Origin: Gamarada debralockiae
Taxonomy: Eukaryota; Ascomycota; Leotiomycetes; Helotiales; Hyphodiscaceae
NCBI GenBank assembly: GCA_002803225.1
Contig: NXFV01000302.1
Coordinates: 1-43,050 of the forward strand
Length of the DNA stretch: 43,050 nucleotides
Direction: 5' to 3'
This document shows positions 29,801 through 42,187 of the stretch, piece after piece. The notes under the pieces are model-generated. The model was not told the DNA's origin and made no database searches. It worked only from the letters and a program-made list of their open reading frames with translations. Positions within the stretch are counted from its first letter, which is position 1, and each line of letters starts with the position of its first letter. The position numbers and the translations under genes were made by a program.

Positions 29801-32567
29801 ATGGGTCGCGGAGGCAAACGAGTAAGCATTGTCATCTCTCCAATCCGACAAATTGATCTAACTTCTTAGGGCGGTCGAGGCAGTGGTAGAGGTCGAGGAC
29901 GTGGGGGTGGAGGTCGAGATAGAGAAGACTGGAAGGACAACCGAGTCAGCTTCGAGAAGGTCGAGAAGCATAACGAGAAACTCGAGAGATACTATAATGG
30001 CGTACTAGGTCTGCCTGAAGAGGAGAAACCGGGTTTCTGGGCGGCGTTGAAAAGGGAGTTGCCCAATAGCTTCAGATTCGCGGGGTCAAAAGGGTATGCA
30101 ATTCCAAATTTTCAATCACTTACTTTTGGATCATTGGAGCTCCCACTAATATCATTTGATATCCAGACATGCGCTCGCGGTACAACGTCAACTTGTCGAA
30201 CGATACATTCCTGAAATATCCAAGATTTCCCACTATGACGGCACCAAAGTCGAACCCCCCCAACCCGTCCCATGGTATCCAGACGATCTGGCGTGGTGGA
30301 TGACTACTCCAAAGAACGTTGTCCGCAAATTCACACCATTCGCGGCCTTCCAGAAATACCTCGTATCTGAAACGAGTGTTGGAAATATCAGCAGACAGGA
30401 AGTGGTTAGCATGATTCCGCCATTGGTCATGGATCTTCAACCTGGCATGACGGTTCTCGATATGTGCGCAGCTCCTGGAAGCAAGGCCGCCCAATTGCTA
30501 GAGATGGTACACAGAGGAGAGGAGGCCCGTGTTCGCAAATCGCTCCAAGACCACGCCAAGGAAGATGGTCGAGAAATGAGCCCTGGCGTCAAAGTCGAGG
30601 ATGCAGACGAACTGGAAATCGACTCTAACGACTACGGACGAGCCACTGGAATATTGATTGCCAATGACTCCGACTACAAGCGGGCACACATGTTGATCCA
30701 TCAACTCAAACGACTCTCCTCCCCGAATTTAATCGTCACCAACCACGATGCTACCATGTACCCTTCCATCAAGCTGCCTCCTACTCCCGAAAACCCTGCC
30801 ACGAACAGATACCTCAAATTCGATCGAATCTTGGCCGATGTTCCTTGCTCGGGAGATGGAACGACAAGAAAGAACGTCAATTTATGGCAAGACTGGAATC
30901 CTGGAAATGCTCTCGGGCTCTATATCACCCAAGTACGAATCCTGGTTAGAGCTCTTCAAATGCTCAAGGCTGGCGGCCGAGTCGTTTATTCTACATGTAG
31001 CATGAATCCAGTCGAAAATGAAGCAGTCATTGCATCAGCCATTGAGAGATGTGGCGGTCTTGCGAAGGTCCAATTGCTACCCAGCGAGGACAAGCTTCCT
31101 TTGCTCAAGCGGAAACCTGGCCTCAAATGCTGGAGTGTCATGGATAAGAGCGGTAAAGTCTGGAACAGGTTTGAGGATGTGCAGAAGGAGATTGCAGAAA
31201 ATGGATCTACGCCTGCCCTGGAGAAGCTCGTCGAGGGCATGTTCGCCCCATCAATTTCACCCGGATCCGAGATCCCATTCGAGAGATGTATGCGAGTCTA
31301 TGCACATCAACAAGATACGGGTGGATTCTTCATCGCTATTTTGCAGAAGGAGTCTGAATTTAGGGCCAAGCCTGAGACTGAGTCAAAGAAAATCGAGCCG
31401 AAGCTCCCAATTCCCTCACTCGTCGACCACATCACCAATGGAACTAAGCGAAAGGCCGAAGACTTTGATGAGCCTTCTCCTAAGAAAGCCAAAACTGACG
31501 AGGATAGCGGCGACTTGGGCGATGAAAATGATCCGACTGTTGATGGCGTCAAACGGAATGCAAACACCGGCCCCAAAGAAGAAGTTGATCCTACTGGGGA
31601 ACCCCGAGAGGTCCACTCTCCATCTTCCTCAGGAGTACAACTTGATATCTCGACAAAACCTGGGGATATACGTTCGGATTCAGGATCATCACAACCTCGT
31701 CCAATGAACCGCAATCGCAACGGTCAGCAATTTGAAGAGCCTTTCAAGTACATTGCTGGCGACCATGCAGAAGTCCAATCCGTGGAAACATTCTACCACC
31801 TGAGCCCGCGCTTCCCTCGAGACCGATTCATGGTCCGAAATGCTTCAGGAGATCCTGTTAAGACGATATACTACACCTCAGCATTAGTCCGCGACATCCT
31901 CACAGAGAACGAAGGAAAGGGTATCAAGTTCATCCACGGCGGCGTTAAGATGTTCATGAAGCAAGATGTACAAGGCGAAGGGGTCTGCAAATGGCGAATA
32001 CAGTCCGAGGGCATGCCGATTCTCGAAGGCTACGTGGGCGAAGAGCGAGTTGTGCGACTCTACAAGAAAGAGACGCTACGCAAACTTCTCATCGAGATGT
32101 TCCCCAAGGTCGCGGATGGTGGATGGAAGAATCTGGACGAGATAGGAGAGCGCGTGAACAATATCGGCATGGGTTGCTGTGTATTACGGATTGAGCCCAG
32201 CGATACGCCTGATGGATTCGATGAACGCATAGTCCTTCCGCTGTGGAGATCTTTGCACTCGCTCAATCTGATGTTGGCGAAGGAAGACCGAACGGCCATG
32301 TTGTTGCGGATATTTAACGACACAACCCCTCTTGTAAACAACCATAATCCTGCCAACAGAGACAACAGCCGCTACCCAGAGGCGCGGAAAGGAGTTGCTC
32401 CAGGGTTGAAGGTCGAAGACGGCGAAGTCAAGGTCGATGTCAACGGCTCAATCGAGGCCGCTACGCCAATTCCAGAGTCTGGGAATGCGGATTTGGACGT
32501 GAAACCCGGTCCTCATAGTGCAATTGATGCGGATCCGAACTCCGTTGCTGCGGTCAATGATGTTTAG
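29801..32567 (+). CDS. ncl1: tRNA (cytosine-5-)-methyltransferase Trm4/Ncl1, about 881 aa
   Basis: The enzyme methylates C5 of cytosines in tRNA with S-adenosylmethionine, mainly in the nucleus. Exons are 29801-29821 (only 7 codons), 29870-30093 and 30167-32567; introns are GTAAGC...TTAG and GTATGC...CCAG. An RG/GG-rich N terminus precedes the conserved FEKVEKHNEKLERYYNG. NSUN-family motifs appear in order: SAM-binding LDMCAAPGSKAAQLLE (about residue 180), catalytic DVPCSGDGT (about 307) and the second Cys in YSTCSMNPVENE (about 358). The C-terminal half includes a charged, disordered linker (about residues 500-570), then a conserved domain starting EEPFKYIAGDH, and an acidic tail. It is longer than yeast Ncl1 (684 aa) because of the linker and tail. 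Intact. Confidence 0.95.
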
Positions 32568-33302
32568 ATGGAGAAGATCATAAAGGGTAAGGATACTGGC
32601 GGCCCGGAGAATAGCTGAATAACTCGGGTAGTGTTGAGGGGCAGTTAGATGGGGTTTCATAGGGGACGAAAATAAAACGGCTGGATATATTGCTTGGAGT
32701 TGTTGGCTACCTTGCATAGGGCTTTCAAAATGGGCTTTGTGCAACACCGCAGTCTTTACGCAGTGCAGTCATTTCATATCAGGTGTGTTAAAGGTGCGTG
32801 ACAGACCAGACTGGCTACGCTTACGCGCGGCAAACCAGTGGGAATATATCTCACTAGTCACACGATATCAAACGCTCCTCAATCAAGTGTAAGAAACGAC
32901 GATTATTGACTCCAGGTGAAAACTAAACAAATGAACAGACACCAACGCCCATTTCCACGAGAAGACAATCCCTCACCCCGTAGTGTAATCTACTATCTAC
33001 CTAGGCATGGTGGCCCGAGCGTATGACGACTGATCGCCTTTCCACATCAGGTCCCAGAAGTTTGAAGATGCTTCGGTACATGATAGAGATTCGAGAATAT
33101 GAGAGAAACAATGAAGTTAATGTTTCATATCGAACAACCAACTTTTGGAAAGGTTTCAAGGGACCTCGACTCGAAAGAAACCACTCTTGAAACAACCTCC
33201 AAGCAGTGGCTCCGATTGAGCTCTGGAGGCATTCACACATGTTTCAGCGAATTATGAATTGCTTTCATTCAAGTAACCCCTCCCCCACTTCCCGCTGCTG
33301 TC
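32568..33302. other. Convergent 3' region, Trm4 and ALDH
   Basis: About 730 bp between two convergent genes. I see no gene, RNA or repeat in it; both 3' UTRs must lie here. Confidence 0.5.
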
Positions 33303-35138
33303 CTACAATCTCGCCTCCAAGTTCGCCTTCACAAACTCCACGGTCTGCATCGACTCAGCATACGGATATCGCCATCCGAGTAACGCTTCGAACTCCGGCG
33401 CAGTTGGGACAGTCACGAGAGACTGCCTGTGTGAAAATGTCTCAATAGTTGCCTTCCCCCTGTACGCTCCATGACCACTATTCCCAAACCCGCCGAAAGG
33501 CAGACTAGTCGGTGCAATCTGAGCCATGCAGTCATTAATCGAAGCCGTCCCCGCCATGGAGCCAGCCGCGAGATCGTTCGCCTGTTCGAGGTTGTCGGAG
33601 AAAACATATACAGCCAATGGAGTAGGAGACAACTTTTGTTGGAGTCGCTTCGCCTCCGCCATCATGCTGTACTTTAGAACTGGGAATAGAGGCCCGAAGA
33701 TCTCGCCTTGTACGATGGGATCATCTTCATGGACGTCAGTGATGACGGTTGGTTCGATGAAGCGTTGCTTCTCGTCGCCCTTCCCTCCAAGGATTATCTT
33801 GCCTTTCGTCGAGGCAAGTAGAGCCGTGAGGCGCTTCCAGTGAGCGTTGTTGACGATCTTGCCCACTTTCGCAACCTCTGCTTGCTTTTGGTAATAGCTC
33901 TCATAAGTCTATATCAAATATCAGTCAAATTGCTAATTCCAAGTATGGAGTAGGAAGCATTAAAAGCCCACCTTCGTCAATGCTTCCACAAAAGCATCAT
34001 AGACACTTTCATGCACAATCGCATGATTCGGCGCAAAGCAAGTCTGTCCGGCAATCGCAAATTTCGCCCAAGCAATTCTCGTGGCGGCGAGTTCCACATT
34101 CGCATGCTCGGTAACAACAGCAGAGTTACGTCCCCCAAGTTCAAGAGTCACCGGTGTCAAGTGTTCTGCCGCTGCTTTCATCACCACACGCCCAACTGTT
34201 GCTCCTCCAGTGTACAGGATGTGACCGTAGGGCTCCTCGAGCAGCCTTTGCGCGATGGCTTTATCGCCGTTCACGACTTTGAAGCAAGTTTGATCGAGAT
34301 ACTTGGGAAACAAAGCGGCGAGTAGTGTGGCGGTGTAGGGAGAAAGTTCACTGTGAGCATGAACTGTTAGTCATGGCTTGGAAATGGGTGGTGGGTTTTG
34401 GGCCAGCAGACCTGGGCTTGAGGATTCCAGTATTACCACAAGCTATGACGCCAATAAATGGAAGAAGGGCTACAACGTGTTAGTAAAGAAGTTGCAAGAC
34501 TTACGAGAGATGGATAGGAGCTTACTTAGAGTTATTGGATAGTTCCAAGCTCTACGCCAGGTCGTCAGCGTACGATATATGGGTTTCCTCCAGTTATTGC
34601 TTACCCAATGACAAGACATGTTCCCTTCGGACGTCTTTGAATGACTGGAGACCAGTTTTCAAAAGGTGGTGGCACTGAAACAGTCTCTACTTCGAGCCAC
34701 TTCACAACATAAATCTTAGTAAACGTAAACTAACTTGTGGAGTCGAAGTTTACCTTGTCGAGGTTGTCCAGACAATCTTTAATCTACTGAAGGATCAGTT
34801 CTCCGAATCCGAATCAACTGTGTCAGGTTGACCACATACATCATTCTTAACCAGTATGATCTCCAGTACTTGCGTCTGAACCAAGGGTTTGCCAATATCC
34901 TTCATTACTGCTTCACGGATTGCGTTTTCGTTTTCCTGCACCATGTCAGCCTAAGTCTTCTTTTAATGATCTAGTGATAGCAGATGCATACATCGACCAA
35001 CTTCCAAAGATTTCTCAGTTGCTGCTTACGCCACTCCACTGAGAGAGTCTTTCCGCTTTGGAACGAGGCATTAAGCTCAGCGATAATGCCAGGGACTGCG
35101 CCGACAGGAGTTGCGGTTACTTGGAATTCGTCACCCAT
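33303..35138 (-). CDS. Class 3 (fatty) aldehyde dehydrogenase, 478 aa, 8 exons
   Basis: Exons on the minus strand are 35138-34992, 34935-34840, 34783-34754, 34699-34605, 34551-34526, 34469-34412, 34350-33972 and 33908-33303; every junction keeps phase. The protein shows EWRKQQLRNLWKLVD, VIGAWNYPI and NTGILKPSE (cofactor region), YTGGATVGR, the general-base Glu in LELGG (about residue 221) and the catalytic Cys in GQTCFAP (about 256), then EIFGPLFPVL and LPFGGFGNSGHGAYRG. The missing N-terminal extension and the GHGAYRGK ending fit the short class 3/Hfd1-like fatty aldehyde dehydrogenases, which oxidise fatty aldehydes with NAD(P)+. Eight exons, with one of 26 nt and one of 30 nt, make it the most intron-dense gene here. 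Intact. Confidence 0.92.
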
Positions 35139-36516
35139 TTTGAATGAGGTTGAACCGAAATTTATGGAGGAGTTTGTAATATATCGAATAGATTTTAGAA
35201 GTACGAGTAAAGCAAGCAGTGATGGGGGGAGAATGAAAGTAACAGATGACGAGACCAAAAAACACAACGGACACTAGGCACGACTTCATACTACTGTAAG
35301 GTCTTGGTGAGGCTGAGATAGGACATCGGTCTCGGATTCAAGCTCGCTTTTTCTTACACATTACAAAGCAACAACATCATTTCCACAGCGCGCGTTGGGA
35401 GGATATGACTAAGCCGTGCATTGAAGCGTTGTCTCAAAGTGGATCTCAATCGCCTTAGTAAGCGGTGATTGGTTAATTTGGAGGCGGCATTCGGTCACTG
35501 CTTATGAGCCTTGAGTACTAGGTACTTGTGCAAGTACGACGTTCCAATTGCATTTGGTTAGAAACCACAGCTTGGCAGGAAGTCCTTGTACTTGTGCTCT
35601 GGAGTCAAGGAGCGACTGACAGCCAGCCCCGCATATGAATGCGACTATTGGTCACCATTTGTGGGGTACGGAGGAAGCGATACAAGCCGGGACAGCCGAA
35701 TTTACTACCTATATATATACTTTTCAACATAGTACAATTTCAGAATCCTGAATTGACAGAATTAATCTTTGCAATTTACTCTATGTTTCTATCAACTTTT
35801 TATTTATTTCCTGGTTGTGGCTGTCGTAGAAAATGCGATGCACATTCTTCGAGTCTTGGACCTCCTAGTGCGAGAGTTGGGCTTATGTCAGCGTCGCCTT
35901 TGCTCCCCTTTTCTGGCAGTTGACTGAAAAGTCATCTTGGACATGTTCCTACGGAATTGATTATGAGGTTGCATATGAAGTGAGAAAAGAGCATAATGAA
36001 TGGAATTTACGCGGTGGTGCGATTCGGGAGGCTGCGAGAAGAACTTCACGATTATTCAGATGCGGGTGTCACTGCAGCGGCAATGAGCTGTGCATGAAAC
36101 TGGCTGCAGGGCTAAGAATCTGGAATTGGCCTCAAAAGTTGAAGCTTGGATTGATCCGCAGAAGAAGCTCAAATACTGGAAAGAATAATGCATTGAGTTA
36201 TGAGGAGCTTGCTTACACGTGATATATCATGTGACCTGAAAGTTAACCTGAAAATAGCCACCGCCCGGGATGAAAGAAAAGATTTCTAAGGATTGGAAGA
36301 AATTTGTAAACCTAGAGGAAATTCTACCAATCATCCCAGATAACAAAGCTTAGGCAATATCTTGAGAAAGGACCAGGGGCCAATACGCTCGGGTTCGCAT
36401 CATCATAAGATCTGTCCAATAAGAACGCCTTCTCTGGCGGCCGACAACTGTCCCACCCCGCCAACAGAAGCTCGAAAATTTGGAATATTGCGCCGCATTC
36501 GAGAGGAATAAAAGAT
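35139..36516. other. Intergenic region upstream of ALDH and NmrA-like genes
   Basis: About 1.4 kb between divergent genes. Open frames (35639-35923; 35920-36222, which begins with TTG) show no family pattern. I see no gene. Confidence 0.45.
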
Positions 36517-36527
36517 GATATAAAGAT
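36517..36527 (+). promoter_or_regulatory. TATA-like box upstream of the NmrA-like gene
   Basis: GATATAAAGAT lies about 100 bp upstream of ATG 36621, preceded by another A/T-rich stretch (GAATAAAAGAT). Pattern-based only. Confidence 0.35.
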
Positions 36528-36620
36528 GATGCATCGGGCTGAGAAATTCGTACTACTGAATCAACTCATTCCAAATCTATTCCCAGCTATCACAAGTCCA
36601 GAAAGAAATCCAAGGCCGAC

Positions 36621-37646
36621 ATGGCGAAACTCATCGTGGTGATAGGAGCCACAGGTGTCCAAGGAGGCTCTGTCGTCTCGGCTCTCCTGAAAACCCCGGA
36701 ATACAAGATCCGAGCCGTCACCCGTAACGCATCAAGCGACTCTGCTAAGAAGCTCGCAGCAGAGAGTGTTGAAGTGGTCGCCGCTGACAGCAATGATGTT
36801 GAGAGCTTGAAGACTGCTTTCCAAGTACACCCTCCTTCTCAGTGTTCCTATATAAAGTTGACAATAATTCCTCACAGGGTGCCGACGCGATTTTTCGCCG
36901 TGACGAATTTCTGGGAAACCTTCCTGACCAAAGGTGCCGCCGCTGGACAACAAGCCGATCTCGACCAAGGCAAGAACCTCGCAGATGCCGCCGCCTCGAT
37001 CCCTACCCTGTCCCACTACATCTGGAGCACGATTAACTCCAGTAGCATCCTCACAAATGGCAAGATCGCAGTCCCGCATTTTGAAGGAAAGGCACAAGTG
37101 GACGAATACATCAGGACTACGCATCCTGCATTGGCTGCAAAGACAACCTTCTTCTGGGTCGGATATTATGGCCTTAACAACGTCCAAATTCCCATGTTCA
37201 AACCCGCCATGTTCTCGCCGGCTGGGAAATATCTGTACTTGATGCCTTGCACACCAGAGACTCCCGTCCCAACCGTCGGTCTCACTTCCAAGAACGTGGG
37301 GCTTTTCGTGCAAGCCATTTTAGCCCAGCCACAGCTCACTCAGCCCGCAAGATACGTCGAATGCATTACAGATTTGATCCCCAATGGCAAGTTGATGGAG
37401 TTGATCGCTGAGCTCTCTGGCAAGCAGATTGACTATGTGACCATGAATTGGGAGGAGTACCAGAAGTTGTGGCCGTATGGTTGGGGTTTGGAGGTTGCGC
37501 AGCAGATGGGTGTCTGGGAGATCGCGAAGGAGAAATGTTAGAAGTTACCAGGGCAGGCCTCGATCACGAAGGAGGATTTGAAAATCGAAGGCTTGGTGGG
37601 TATTCGAGAGGCGCTGAGTGCCGTCGATTGGGCCACTGTCCTGTGA
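36621..37646 (+). pseudogene. NmrA-like NAD(P)-binding protein, frameshift and late stop
   Basis: This is a Rossmann-fold protein of the NmrA-like/HSCARG group, which bind NAD(P) and often act as redox sensors that modulate transcription factors. Exon 1 (36621-36824) has the nucleotide-binding motif VVIGATGVQGGSVVSALL and RAVTRNASS. After an intron (36825-36877) the expected GADAIFAVTNFWE is obtained only by skipping one T in a five-T run at 36891-36895; as written the frame shifts. The main frame then runs YIWSTINSSS to WEIAKEKC, where a TAG (37539-37541) stops it. The same frame continues with a conserved-looking tail (LKIEGLVGIREALSAVDW) to TGA at 37644-37646, so 34 residues are cut off. 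It is either recently dead or affected by two sequence errors. Confidence 0.8.
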
Positions 37647-37718
37647 TCGCATCGATAGGGACATGATGAAGACCTTTGTCAGTTGTTTCTAAATGCTTTC
37701 GGAATATGTTTGCTCGCT

Positions 37719-39593
37719 TCATAGCAGGAATTGGGTAGTCGTGTCCAATGCTTTATCCAACAAGTGGAGTTCCTTCCCTGATAAAAAATTAGCTGATATC
37801 GCAACCAGTGTGACGAAAGTCTTGCCAGCAATCAGCCATCTTTTGTTGAAAAATTTCAACGTCTTTCTCAACTCCTCAAAGTCCTTGCGCCACTGCTCAC
37901 TCTGAAAATCGCCCGCCATGAGAATGTGCTGTTGTGCAGACCTGACAATGTGGGCAATGGACGGGGATAGAATGTCAAGGTCTAGGTTCTTACTTTCGAT
38001 GTTGAAAGCGGAAGAGATGTCGATGACCATTCTCGTGATTGTGTTGAGCGTAACTCGGGCAATTTCGCAATAATCAGGGTGCAGTCCAATCTCTGGTTGA
38101 AATAACACCTTTTGATGTAAGATATACAGGCCACTGGTGATAATTAGTAGCTAAATCGCGACATCAAGGATACTACTCACGTAATGACCAGCGCAGTTGC
38201 CCCGCAGTATGCACCCCACCTTCCTCCCACTTGTCCCATTATGGTGCCGAGAAGAGGCTGCAGGGCGTGATCCAAGTTGTACAATTCAGTCCGCCTGGCT
38301 TCATCAAGTTCATCTGCGTCTACTGCTAGCAACACTCTATCAAGGAGATAGGCAGCTTGCGCATGGCGCCCAAAAGTGCGAACATCCGGAAGGGTGATGG
38401 CAGACACAAAGTTTCGGAACATTGGCTCCGGCGTACTTTCAGCACCGTCATCCAAATCTTCTCGTTCCAGGGGAAGAAAATCATCATCACGAATGTATCG
38501 CGTTGCCAAAGGTCGACCATTCATCAGAGGCTCGCATCCAATGATCCTATCGAAATCAGCAAACTTTAAAGATGCTTGTGACAAAGCCAATCCATTACCT
38601 GTCGCAAATCACCAATCCCCACCATGTTGACAGCGCTTCTTCTTCCTCAAACCAATTATCCGTACCTTTTCGTTCATTGGAGCATTGCTTTTTGTGAAGA
38701 CCCGCAGCAAATGCCATCCTCGCGGTCGTACCAATCGTGACGTAAGAAGCTTCGATCATCGCATGAGCGTGCTCATAGGTTGCAAGTAGAATGCCAACTT
38801 GGATGATGTATAGTGAAGAAGGAACAAACGATTGCACTTGCGTGAAGAGTGTTTTCGTTGCGAGGTACAGCACCTCACGATCTTGCTCCTTTTCCAAATC
38901 CTTGGACGGATATTGTGTGATCAGACGCATAGTGAGAAGTAGTATCGAGAAATCCGCGGCTGGGAGAGTTTGGAACTTCGTGAGTCGGTTATTGAATCTT
39001 TTCTTCGAGATGATAGGAAGCCACCGATGCACGCTCTTAAAGTATCTTGAAGTGATATCATTAATGTCCTGACCATCTGCCCTAATTATGTGACAGACCT
39101 GGGAATTAATTGTGCTGTGAGGAGTAGTGAGTTCGTGCTTTTTGTTGGTATCAGCCGTGTTTAATGGAAACGAATCGGAGAGTGAGTCCATCAGCATCGT
39201 TGTGAGTCTGATACTTGGGTTGAGTGTCGAAAGTACCGCTCGAGGGATTGATGGCCAGTTTCCGTCACCTCTCCGATTTGCTCCTTCGTACCCTAGCCGG
39301 CGAGGTTCCGTATGCTTCCCATACTGGCAGACGGCTCGTCTCCTGTCCCAAGTCAGCTAATCATCAAATTTGGGTTGCTTGTTCACTTATTAGGGCTGAA
39401 GATCCAATTAAGTTAAAGATTGCGTGTCGGATGCAAGCCTCAATAATGGTTCGATGAGAAAAGGGAGAAATACTCACTTGATGCATTGACTACAGCTTGG
39501 GAGCTTTTTGTCACAGCCCTTCTTGATGCTTTTACAGTGGGAACACACCTGGGGTGCCCGTTGTGGAGAGTCCTGAGTATCGGTGTAGACCAT
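37719..39593 (-). CDS. Zn2Cys6 transcription factor with fungal-specific domain, about 546 aa
   Basis: Exons on the minus strand are 39593-39478, 39342-38599, 38546-38181 and 38133-37719; introns are GTGAGT...CAG, GTAATG...TAG and GTGAGT...CAG, phases consistent. The zinc cluster is VCSHCKSIKKGCDKKLPSCS then QCIKRRAVC, completed across intron 1, with Cys spacing 2-6-6-2-6. A fungal-specific transcription factor domain follows: FKSVHRWLPIISKKRF, TMRLITQYPS, GLHKKQC, STWWGLVICDR then GRPLATRYIRDDDFLPL. The break at ICDR is exactly restored by intron 2. It is a nuclear regulator with unknown targets. Its stop codon lies about 70 bp from the end of the NmrA-like gene on the opposite strand, so the two are convergent. 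Confidence 0.9.
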
Positions 39594-42187
39594 GTTTCCG
39601 TTTCAATATCCGACTCTGATGTTAAATATCTCGACTTAAAGCCTCGATATCTGGAATTGTCCGCCGCGGCACCTGTGAGCTTGCAGTTGTATATATTCTC
39701 CCCTGCGGTATGAGGTAAAGATAATCACGCTATCAGTCAGCGACTGGATTTAGATTGGCTTATTGGTAAGCCTAAGGTATTTAACCTCAGCCCTGCGACG
39801 TACCATGCAGATAAATTATCTTGCAGTAGGTTGGAGGTTTTGTAATAAGCACAGCGCCGAGCTTTTGCTAGGTTTCAACTTCAAATCGCCAAAGGATCGT
39901 GTAAAAGAGAGTGGTATCAGCACCTAAATCCATGCGAATTTCACAGGAACAAGGGGCTTCTTAAGCGCGGATGACTTAGTTAAGAAATCTCATAATATCC
40001 CCAAAATCCTGTTCAGACCCACAATGTCAGCCTGTTGCAGGATACTTGGGTTCAAATATTCCTTATGCGCTGACTCTGCACTCTTGACCGGCCAGCAGAC
40101 TGGGTTTAAAATTTGGGGCTGTCCCGAGAGGGTGGCTGAGAGTGTGAGTGTCACCACTATCCTCAGATTGGGCAATGGTCATGGAATAGTGTGCATAAGC
40201 GCGGGTACCTTTGACCAAGTTCGCCGAACAAAGGGGCTCATCGATCGTGAACCAAAGGAGTAAATAATGGCATCAGTGCGACAAGGCTGTGTGAGATATC
40301 ATCGAAGGAATGATTGGTGATACGAAGATTTGTCAGCGCTTCCCCGTCTTTTTGGCGGATTTCGCTTTGTGATTTGACAGCCGTACGTACGGGGACTGCC
40401 GAGCTTATTAAGTGCAGCAGGCGGTATTTGGAAGGTAGAGTGGATAGTCCAATCGAAGACATCGAATATATGAATATAATAAGGCTGCCCTCAATCCTGA
40501 TGAAATCCTGCGTGACTTGGAGTGCTCCTGAGAGAGTTGAGAAGGGAAGGTTTTTTTGTAATGGCATTTCACATGTAACTCCGTGAACCTAGCAGTTGAC
40601 AGCAAGTTCTGATACACAAGGTTGACTCACATACAGAGATAGGGAAGTGAGCACTTTCGGACCCGATATTTATTGACTTTTGTGAATTCAATGGCATCTG
40701 ACGATAGTACATCATGCAACGTAATCACACCATCGACCTTGATCTTGGTCAGTCTCAGACAACGGCCAGTCTCCTCGCCATTCTTCGCTCACCTCCTCGA
40801 TCGCTTTTCGGCTGAGTATGGGTCACTTGGATCGACTGTATCTATTTCTGGATTTTGATTTCGATGATCTACGGTTGGAGATGTCACCATAATGCTTTTG
40901 ATAGAGCATACGCCGCCACCATCTGCCAAGCATTCGGGAGCGTAGATTCCAAGGGGCAGGACTGTTTGGAGCCAGAGGGTAGAAGATGACATTGACCTCG
41001 TACTTGAGTCGTTGCCTGCAAAGCCCCGCACATAGCAGCCAATGCTCCTTTGTAGGTACACCTGGAAACTCTCCTCCTGCAAAGTAGTAGAGCTAATGTC
41101 AACTTGCCTTCTGTGATTTCTCCGACTCTCTTGCTCTTGAAAGGCGATATATCCATATTTCCTCCGCTTAATATTCGAAAATTCAACATCGCTTATATGC
41201 GGATTCGGAGGGAGTAAGCCTTAGTGAGTCCACAAATTCTGCATCGCCTGGTTGCAATATCAAAGAGCTAGATATCTTGATTATCTTCTGTAGGGCGGCA
41301 TCCGGGCCTGAGCGAGATTCTTGATGATCGATTTTGATAGAGGTGAAACCGTAGTCGGTAGGTTATCGTCGGTGCTCATCATCAAGGAGATATTGCAAAG
41401 TATTCACAATGGCCGTGAATTGATATTGAGGGCCTCGTGTGGGATTTTACCAAATTGTGGAATTGAGTTTGAAGACTAAGGCTCCCGGATGAGGTCATTG
41501 AGCATCCTAGCGTCAGCCGTCGATCCTCCCGCTTCTCCATCGTAGTGTCGGCATTCTCATCGAGGTCCTGGAGGGGCGGCCAGTCGGGAAAGTGTTAGAT
41601 CTCGTTGATCAAGATCCTTCCTCGAATCCTATGCGTCTCGCCTCACATACTCAATTCCGTACCTTCGTCCAATAGCAGATAAATCTACCGAGATGACCCA
41701 TTGCTTCGTTGACCATTTGGGCGCACTTAATTTTCAAGTGGGCTAGGCTGGCGAGACTGACAAGACTACCCAAAAAAAATTGGAGCTTTTTCATCGACGC
41801 AAAGATATTGCACTGTAGTTTTTACTCAATTGTTTCGCTATTAGAATTTCTGCCAATTACAGAGAATAATTTCCTCCCCCACTTTCTAATATCAACTGAA
41901 CCAGTTATATACACCAATAGAAGACCCCTATCACTCAAGTAAAGAGAGTGATTCATGCCGGATATAACTAGATCCTCATGAAACTCTCCAAATTGAAAGC
42001 AGATAGATGATCCGTCAGAGGCTTTCCATGCTCCTTCCCCAAGGTCGCGAATCCATTCTGTCTCAGGCGCTCCAGAAGCCCAAAACTTGAACCAATTGTG
42101 CGCTATTCCATCTCGAACCTTCCAATATGCAGATATATGTTCGCGAGAGGCGTTTTCCAATCACTCTTTCAGTTTGGAATGGAATCT
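39594..42187. other. 2.6-kb region without a recognisable intact gene
   Basis: Several moderate open frames occur on the minus strand (40238-40567, 40789-41082, 40884-41189, 41822-42160) with protein-like composition, but none matches a family I know, most lack an ATG start, and they do not join cleanly. A possible start is the minus-strand ATG at about 41380 (MSTDDNLPTTVSPLSK), whose frame ends after about 32 codons and resumes in another frame. I read the region as the remains of one or two unidentified genes. Confidence 0.4.

Noticed and set aside
35639..36222. Two consecutive plus-strand frames in the ALDH-NmrA intergenic region
   Set aside because: The second starts with TTG, neither has a recognised motif, and no splice pair joins them convincingly.
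26960..39593. Secondary-metabolite gene cluster
   Set aside because: ALDH, hydrolase, NmrA-like and Zn2Cys6 genes can occur in such clusters, but there is no backbone synthase, P450 or dedicated transporter, and a housekeeping tRNA methyltransferase sits in the middle.
41822..42160. 112-codon minus-strand frame with many Trp and Glu residues
   Set aside because: It begins with TTG after a stop, has no ATG near its start, matches no family I know and overlaps the fragment read in another frame.
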